Origin: an uncultured Neglectibacter sp.
GTDB taxonomy: Bacteria; Bacillota; Clostridia; Oscillospirales; Acutalibacteraceae
Direction of reading: 5' to 3'
Assembly (NCBI GenBank): GCA_947647615.1
Contig: CANSKS010000027.1
Location: 1-36,204 of the forward strand
Length of the DNA stretch: 36,204 nucleotides
Under the pieces are notes generated by a model. That model ran no database searches. It saw only the letters and a program-made list of their open reading frames with translations, and was not told the DNA's origin. Positions 32,352 to 36,204 of the stretch are shown piece after piece. The translations under genes were made by a program, and so were the position numbers. Position 1 is the stretch's first letter. Every line of letters begins with the position of its first letter.

Positions 32352-32413
32352 TAATTCAGCCTTTCACGCCGTTGTCTGCCGAAAAAGCTGTATGTTGCTG
32401 ACATATGGATATC

Positions 32414-32442
32414 ATTATACCATAAAAGTACTGCCGGAACAA
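32414..32442 (-). promoter_or_regulatory. Sigma-A promoter of the sensor-like gene
   Basis: On the minus strand, TTGTTC (32442-32437), a 17-bp spacer ending TATGG, and TATAAT (32419-32414), about 63 bp before the GTG start. Confidence 0.6.
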
Positions 32443-32486
32443 ATTTTTTTGCAAAAAAACCGGAAAAAAGTGAGATTTATTAAGAA

Positions 32487-32522
32487 ATATACCTTGACAG
32501 GTGAGGTATATTGAGTTAATAT
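32487..32522 (+). promoter_or_regulatory. padR operon promoter with overlapping palindromic operator
   Basis: TTGACA (32494-32499), a 17-bp spacer and TAATAT (32517-32522) form the promoter. ATATACCT (32487-32494) and AGGTATAT (32504-32511) are a perfect inverted repeat with a 9-bp centre covering the -35 box and spacer, the expected place for autorepression by the PadR protein encoded next. Confidence 0.7.
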
Positions 32523-32661
32523 ATAAAACGAACCGTAAAACAGTAACACAGGCGGCAGAGTTTTGCTTCCGGCCTGTGTAATACAGGAATACCGGAGCCG
32601 AAAGCGGCGGGATATGCCGGCCAAGGGTTCCAACCAAACTTAAATAGAAAGGAGGGGTCAA

Positions 32662-33000
32662 ATGTCTATTGCTTCCGATATGATACGCGGCCATACCGAT
32701 ACCATTATTCTGGCCCAGCTGCTACAGGGCGATAGCTACGGTTATAAGATAAACCGGGCCATTGAAATGAAAACCGGCGGCAAGTTTGAGCTGAAAGAGG
32801 CCACTCTTTACACGGCGTTCCGCAGGCTGGAGCAAATGGGCTGGATCACCTCCTATTGGGGAGATGAAAATACCGGCGCCCGGAGGCGCTACTATTCCAT
32901 TACGGAGCTTGGGGTTGAAAACTATTACCGCATGCTGAACGAATGGGAAGCTTCCAAGCAAATTATAGAACATCTGATCCGGCCGGAAAGGGCGGAGTAG
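32662..33000 (+). CDS. PadR family transcriptional regulator
   Basis: A 112-residue winged-helix regulator. The core YGYKINRAIE, EATLYTAFRRLEQMGWI and ARRRYYSITELG segments are typical of PadR proteins, which usually repress their own operon and respond to toxic small molecules or envelope stress. A short C-terminal dimer helix follows (PadR-s2 size). AAAGGAGGGGTCAA precedes the ATG. It is followed by DUF1700 and DUF4097 genes, a combination common in Firmicutes. A palindrome in its promoter is the likely operator. Confidence 0.95.
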   Translation: MSIASDMIRGHTDTIILAQLLQGDSYGYKINRAIEMKTGGKFELKEATLYTAFRRLEQMGWITSYWGDENTGARRRYYSITELGVENYYRMLNEWEASKQIIEHLIRPERAE

Positions 33001-33019
33001 AAACAAAAGGGGGAGCATT

Positions 33020-33688
33020 ATGGAATATCGTATTCGGGCGTATGTAGATGAGTTGTTTGAAAAAGCGCCCAAAACCCAAAAGGCATATGAATTGAAAATA
33101 GAGCTTACCCAAAACCTGATTGATAAATATTACGCCATGGTCAGCGAAGGGAAAAGCGAAGAAGACGCTTACCGCCTTACCGTTTTGGGGATTGGCGATA
33201 TCAATGAGTTGTTCGTGGGGTTAGAGGAAGAAGAGTACCAGCCCCGTTCCGTTTCCCCGGAGAAGGAACCGGAGGAGAAACGCCGGGCGGCATTGACAGC
33301 TATTGCCATCATGATGTATATTTTAAGTGTGGTCCCGCTTATCGTGCTGAAAAACCTGGGAGGTTTCTTTGAAACCATTGGTGTTGTGCTGTTGTTCTTT
33401 ATGGTGGCCTGTGCCACAGGACTTTTGATCTATTCCAGCATGACAAAGCCCGGGAGAAAAGAAGGAACCAGTACCGTGGTGGCAGATTTCCGGGATTGGC
33501 AAAGCCAAAAGGAAAAATCCCAGCGGCTTTGGAAAGCCATCCGTTCCGCCTTCTGGCCCATCGTGCTGGCCGTTTACTTTTTGCTGAGCTTTTCTACGGG
33601 AAAATGGGGAATCACTTGGATTATCTTTTTAATCGCTCCGGCCGTGGAAGCAATTTTACGGGCTTTATTTGCCTCTTCTGAAAAGTAA
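33020..33688 (+). CDS. DUF1700/HAAS-type membrane protein
   Basis: A 222-residue protein. The N-terminal soluble part (about 1-75) is a helical HAAS-like domain with alternating acidic and hydrophobic residues and the DAYRLTVLGIGDINELF segment. After a charged linker come four membrane helices (about 92-110, 118-138, 172-190 and 195-213). Such proteins are usually encoded beside PadR regulators, and the N-terminal domain is thought to bind them. GGGGGAGCATT precedes the ATG, 19 bp after padR. Biochemical function is unknown. Confidence 0.85.
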   Translation: MEYRIRAYVDELFEKAPKTQKAYELKIELTQNLIDKYYAMVSEGKSEEDAYRLTVLGIGDINELFVGLEEEEYQPRSVSPEKEPEEKRRAALTAIAIMMYILSVVPLIVLKNLGGFFETIGVVLLFFMVACATGLLIYSSMTKPGRKEGTSTVVADFRDWQSQKEKSQRLWKAIRSAFWPIVLAVYFLLSFSTGKWGITWIIFLIAPAVEAILRALFASSEK

Positions 33689-33711
33689 TTTTACAGGAAG
33701 GAAGCTAGGTC

Positions 33712-34707
33712 ATGAAAAAATCTTTGCTTTTTACCGTCATTGCCTGCGGGATTTCCGTGGTGCTGTTGTCTTGCGTCTTGATGGTAGGCCTGCAAAGTGA
33801 AGGCTTTGGAATCATCCCTTTGCTTTCCGAAGAGAAGGAAGGTCCCGGCGGAAACGGCGATAAGGTATATTCCTATTTCTGGGAAACAGAAAATTTTTCC
33901 GGTATTGATATTTCCTGGCTCAACGGCCCCGTCACAGTGAAGACCGGCGGCACCAGGGTAGAAATTACGGAAACCTCGGCCCGTTCTTTGAAAGAGGAAG
34001 AAAGGCTGCGCCTTTCCTCCTCCGGGGGAGTGGTAAAGGTCAAATGGAACGGCAGCCTGCTCCCTTTGGATGTGTTCCACCGGCAGGAAAAGACCCTTAC
34101 CGTAACAATTCCCTTGGAAACGGCCCGGCAGCTGGAAGTGCTGCGCTGTGAAAATGTTTCCGGTGATATTGTGGCCTCTGGTTTTGCCGCAGAGGAATGC
34201 CGGTTTGCTACAGCTTCGGGAAGCCTGGATATTTCGGATATTTCCGGCGTCAATGCCGAGTTTAAAACGGTTTCCGGCCGTCTTGCTTTTGAAAAAATTG
34301 CCGTGGAAGAATTGCTGCAGGCTTCCACCACCTCGGGTTTTTTATCGGCCCAAAATTTTTCTGCGGCCAGCTCTTCCTTTTCTACCGTTTCCGGCCAGGC
34401 TGAGCTTTCAGGGGAATCGGATGAGCTTAAGGTTTCCACAATTTCCGCAGATGTGGAAGCAAGGCTGGAGGGATGTCCCGAGACGGCTCTTTTGGAATCT
34501 GTTTCCGGGGAACTGGTGTTGACGCTTCCGGAAAACGAAGGCTTTTTGGCCAAGCATACCACAGTGTCGGGGAAATTTTCATCCGACTTTCCCTTGGAGG
34601 ACCGGGGAGACCAAGGAGAGCGCTATAAAGCAGGCCGAGCGGAGCTTTCTTTTTGCAGCACTTCGGGGCAAATGAAGCTGTTAAAAAGCGATGGGGGAAA
34701 GCCCTGA
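33712..34707 (+). CDS. DUF4097 (beta-strand repeat) envelope protein
   Basis: A 331-residue protein with an N-terminal membrane anchor (about 5-27) and an outward repeat domain. From about residue 60 it is a series of beta strands with recurring SG-x-L and T-V/T-SG motifs (for example TVSGRLAF, TTSGFLSA and TVSGQAEL), the pattern of DUF4097 beta-helix proteins related to LiaG/YvlB, which are linked to envelope stress. AGGAAGGAAGCTAGGTC precedes the ATG, 23 bp after the DUF1700 gene. A perfect terminator ends the operon. Confidence 0.88.
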   Translation: MKKSLLFTVIACGISVVLLSCVLMVGLQSEGFGIIPLLSEEKEGPGGNGDKVYSYFWETENFSGIDISWLNGPVTVKTGGTRVEITETSARSLKEEERLRLSSSGGVVKVKWNGSLLPLDVFHRQEKTLTVTIPLETARQLEVLRCENVSGDIVASGFAAEECRFATASGSLDISDISGVNAEFKTVSGRLAFEKIAVEELLQASTTSGFLSAQNFSAASSSFSTVSGQAELSGESDELKVSTISADVEARLEGCPETALLESVSGELVLTLPENEGFLAKHTTVSGKFSSDFPLEDRGDQGERYKAGRAELSFCSTSGQMKLLKSDGGKP

Positions 34708-34767
34708 GGGAAGAATAACAGAGAAAAGAAAGTCTTTATCCCTTGTAAAAAAGATAGGGGAAACCAG

Positions 34768-34806
34768 AAAAACGCGCTTCGCGTCACAGACGCGAAACGC
34801 GTTTTT
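34768..34806. terminator. Bidirectional terminator of the padR operon and S1-domain gene
   Basis: AAAAACGCG and TTCGCGTC (34768-34785) pair with GACGCGAA and CGCGTTTTT (34789-34806) around ACA, with A- and T-runs at the ends. Confidence 0.9.
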
Positions 34807-34843
34807 CCTGCTCTTTTTCTTCGGCATTTTGGGAACAGGCTTT

Positions 34844-35791
34844 TTAGGAGTCTTCTTTTTGAGGAGAAGGCGAAAATTTTGTCACCATGTATTTTTCGCT
34901 TTGAGCGGGAGAGTAGATGAATTCGTCCATATGCTGCCCCTGGAAGAAATATTTTGGAGGTACGGGCTTGCCGGGAATGCTGTCGAAGGTTTCAATAATG
35001 ATCAATTTAATTTTCATACGGGAAGGCAAAATGCTTTTTATGAACACACTGGTCTGTTGGCCCGGAAGAATGTTTTCCTTTACCTCTGCCAGCCCGGCTA
35101 AATTGGGCGCGAGCTCTACGAAAACCCCATAATTTTCGATACTTCGAATGGTTCCTGCTACGGTTTCTCCCGGGCGGAAGTGTGCTACGTTTTCCTCCCA
35201 GGTGCCCAGCAACTCCTTATGTGAAAGGGTGACCCTGCCGTTTTCCTTCGATTTGACAACAGCCCGGATATCCATACCCACGGTGAACCGTTCCTTGGGA
35301 TGTTCGATGCGGGAAACGGAAATAGAATCGATGGGCAGCAGTGAAACGATTCCGCAGCCGATATCGGCAAATACGCCGAAGGGCTCGATATGGGTGATTT
35401 TTGCCGCTATGACATCTCCCGGAACCAGGCCTTCTATGTATTCCTGCCGGCATTTCTCCTGGGCCGCCCTGCGGGAGAGAAGGGCTACGATTCTTCCGTA
35501 TTCGTCCCTGATAAAGTCTTGAACCAAAAAGCTGACCGGACGGTTTACCCGGGAAATAATGGCGATGTCCCGCACGGTGCCTTCTCGAATGCCAATAGCT
35601 CCCTCTTCTCGGGGAATAATGCCTTCCATGAATTTGAAATCTACAATCAGGTTGTGTTTGCTGTCGCACATCACGGCCCGCGCTTCCAAAATTTTTTCAT
35701 CCCGCATGGCTTCCGCCAGAGCGGCGGGGCTTTGCATGGACGCCCTGTTTTCAAAGGTATCGAACAAATGGCCTTCCGGGTAAAATTTCAT
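34844..35791 (-). CDS. S1 RNA-binding domain protein (ribosomal protein S1-like)
   Basis: A 315-residue protein with an N-terminal region of uncertain fold, then two clear S1 domains: GDVIAAKITHIEPFGVFADI (from about 120) and GETVAGTIRSIENYGVFVEL (from about 200). The segment at 40-110 also looks like a degenerate OB-type domain. It resembles short S1-like proteins of Clostridia, which bind mRNA or rRNA, rather than full-length S1. AAAAAGGAGGATGGAAAA precedes the ATG at 35791; a longer in-frame reading to 35833 is not supported. It is probably monocistronic and ends at the shared terminator. Confidence 0.85.
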   Translation of the reverse strand: MKFYPEGHLFDTFENRASMQSPAALAEAMRDEKILEARAVMCDSKHNLIVDFKFMEGIIPREEGAIGIREGTVRDIAIISRVNRPVSFLVQDFIRDEYGRIVALLSRRAAQEKCRQEYIEGLVPGDVIAAKITHIEPFGVFADIGCGIVSLLPIDSISVSRIEHPKERFTVGMDIRAVVKSKENGRVTLSHKELLGTWEENVAHFRPGETVAGTIRSIENYGVFVELAPNLAGLAEVKENILPGQQTSVFIKSILPSRMKIKLIIIETFDSIPGKPVPPKYFFQGQHMDEFIYSPAQSEKYMVTKFSPSPQKEDS

Positions 35792-36158
35792 TTTTCCATC
35801 CTCCTTTTTGTCACAGGAAAAATATATGACCAAAGGGTGGGTAACATTCCTTTGGACCCGAAAACACAGCAGGTTCTCCCGCCAAAAAGAAAAAGGAAAA
35901 ATATGGACCGAATATTTTCCGGAATCTCAAAGCCTCGCATAAACAGTAGCTTTTTCGAATGCTCCAAACCAAATTTACACCATTTTGTACGAAGCGGATA
36001 TCAACTTTTGAATGTACAACAAGAGGCCAGCGCTCACCTTATTGGTGGGTGCTGGCCTTTTATGTCAATAACTATGCCGTTTTATTCCTCTTATTAACCT
36101 GTCGCGGACCGGTAAAGAACCAGGGGGGAGCAAACCGCCAGGAAACCGGCGGCTTCGA
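35792..36158. other. Intergenic region with an orphan terminator
   Basis: It separates two minus-strand genes. It contains an imperfect inverted repeat (GGAAAAATAT/ATATTTTCC, 35895-35920), the strong hairpin at 36024-36062 and a CCGCC/GGCGG stem near 36136-36153. No open reading frame with a ribosome site and no convincing plus-strand promoter were seen. Confidence 0.5.
36024..36062 (+). terminator. Strong hairpin terminator without an assigned gene
   Basis: AGGCCAGC plus GCTCACC (36024-36038) pair with GGTGGGT plus GCTGGCCT (36044-36058), 15 bp including G-U pairs, followed by TTTTA on the plus strand. On the minus strand it is followed by the weaker CTTGTTG and may end the minus-strand gene at 36159. 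Confidence 0.75.
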
Positions 36159-36204
36159 TCACTGCTGCTTCAGCAGCTCTATATACTTTTGCCGTTCGTT
36201 CTCT
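36159..36204 (-). CDS. C-terminal end of a minus-strand gene cut by the window
   Basis: On the minus strand the last 14 codons before a TGA (36161-36159) read ENERQKYIELLKQQ, a natural-looking helical C-terminus. The rest lies outside the window, so no function can be given. The frame choice is based only on this short stretch and on the terminator-like hairpins downstream. Confidence 0.4.
   Translation of the reverse strand, partial: ENERQKYIELLKQQ

Larger units (their letters stand above)
32352..32661. other. Divergent intergenic region between the sensor-like gene and padR
   Basis: It holds a minus-strand promoter (32414-32442), the plus-strand promoter with operator (32487-32522) and a leader of about 130 nt before padR. 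The leader can form an ACACAGG/CCTGTGT stem near 32548-32579. No gene is seen. Confidence 0.6.

Noticed and set aside
1..36204. Insertion sequences, prophage, CRISPR arrays or toxin-antitoxin pairs
   Set aside because: No transposase, integrase, phage protein, regularly spaced repeat or paired small toxin frame was found in the readings I made.

Overview
The window looks like a chromosome segment from an anaerobic Gram-positive of the class Clostridia, probably a gut Oscillospirales/Ruminococcaceae-type organism. The evidence is AGGAGG-type ribosome sites, a T-box leader, the L21-Prp-L27 cassette with an N-terminally extended L27, Mini-ribonuclease III, YitT, S-layer homology domains, a stand-alone IMP cyclohydrolase plus AICAR transformylase instead of fused PurH, and ferredoxin-based redox genes. 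No rRNA, tRNA, insertion sequence, prophage or CRISPR array was seen.

Layout. (1) 1-2244: a UroD/MtaA-like protein (minus) and yebC. (2) 2245-6220: a thiol-redox island: CcdA, a TlpA-like thioredoxin, a ferredoxin:thioredoxin reductase-like catalytic subunit, a 2[4Fe-4S] ferredoxin, a NapH-like membrane Fe-S protein, a thioredoxin and a Crp/Fnr regulator. Two promoters in the island (before ccdA and before trxA) carry a TGTGA/TCACA-type box at the same distance from the -10 element, fitting the regulator's R-E-x-x-x-R recognition helix. (3) 6379-8684: pyrB-pyrI, a methyltransferase and a small membrane protein. (4) 8681-12714: rplU, prp, rpmA, obg, mrnC and yitT. (5) 12772-17134: an N/Q-rich 45-residue microprotein (minus), an RsmF-like rRNA methyltransferase, an exported SLH protein with a papain-like Cys-His-Asn set, and a serpin lipoprotein. 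(6) 17265-18989: an iron alcohol dehydrogenase (minus) divergent from a MIF-family tautomerase. (7) 19071-25842: purine genes purE, purM, purN, purO, purH (transformylase part only) and purD, with an M29 aminopeptidase between purE and purM. (8) 25890-28845: a consensus promoter and T-box leader controlling one 843-residue protein, a sugar-isomerase-like TIM barrel fused to an acyl-CoA synthetase. (9) 28855-32351 (minus): a GHKL-type sensor that has lost its key residues, a NahK-like sugar kinase and a Gfo/Idh/MocA oxidoreductase. (10) 32487-34806: a PadR/DUF1700/DUF4097 operon behind a palindrome-containing promoter. (11) 34844 to the end: a multi-S1-domain protein (minus), an orphan terminator and the tail of a minus-strand gene.

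How the genes work together. The redox island can be read as one route: ferredoxin electrons pass through the FTR-like subunit to thioredoxin, across the membrane by CcdA, and to the TlpA-like protein outside. The T-box fusion is the other strong candidate for unusual biology, because T-boxes normally control tRNA charging or amino-acid supply. All functions are inferred from sequence; no homology search was run.
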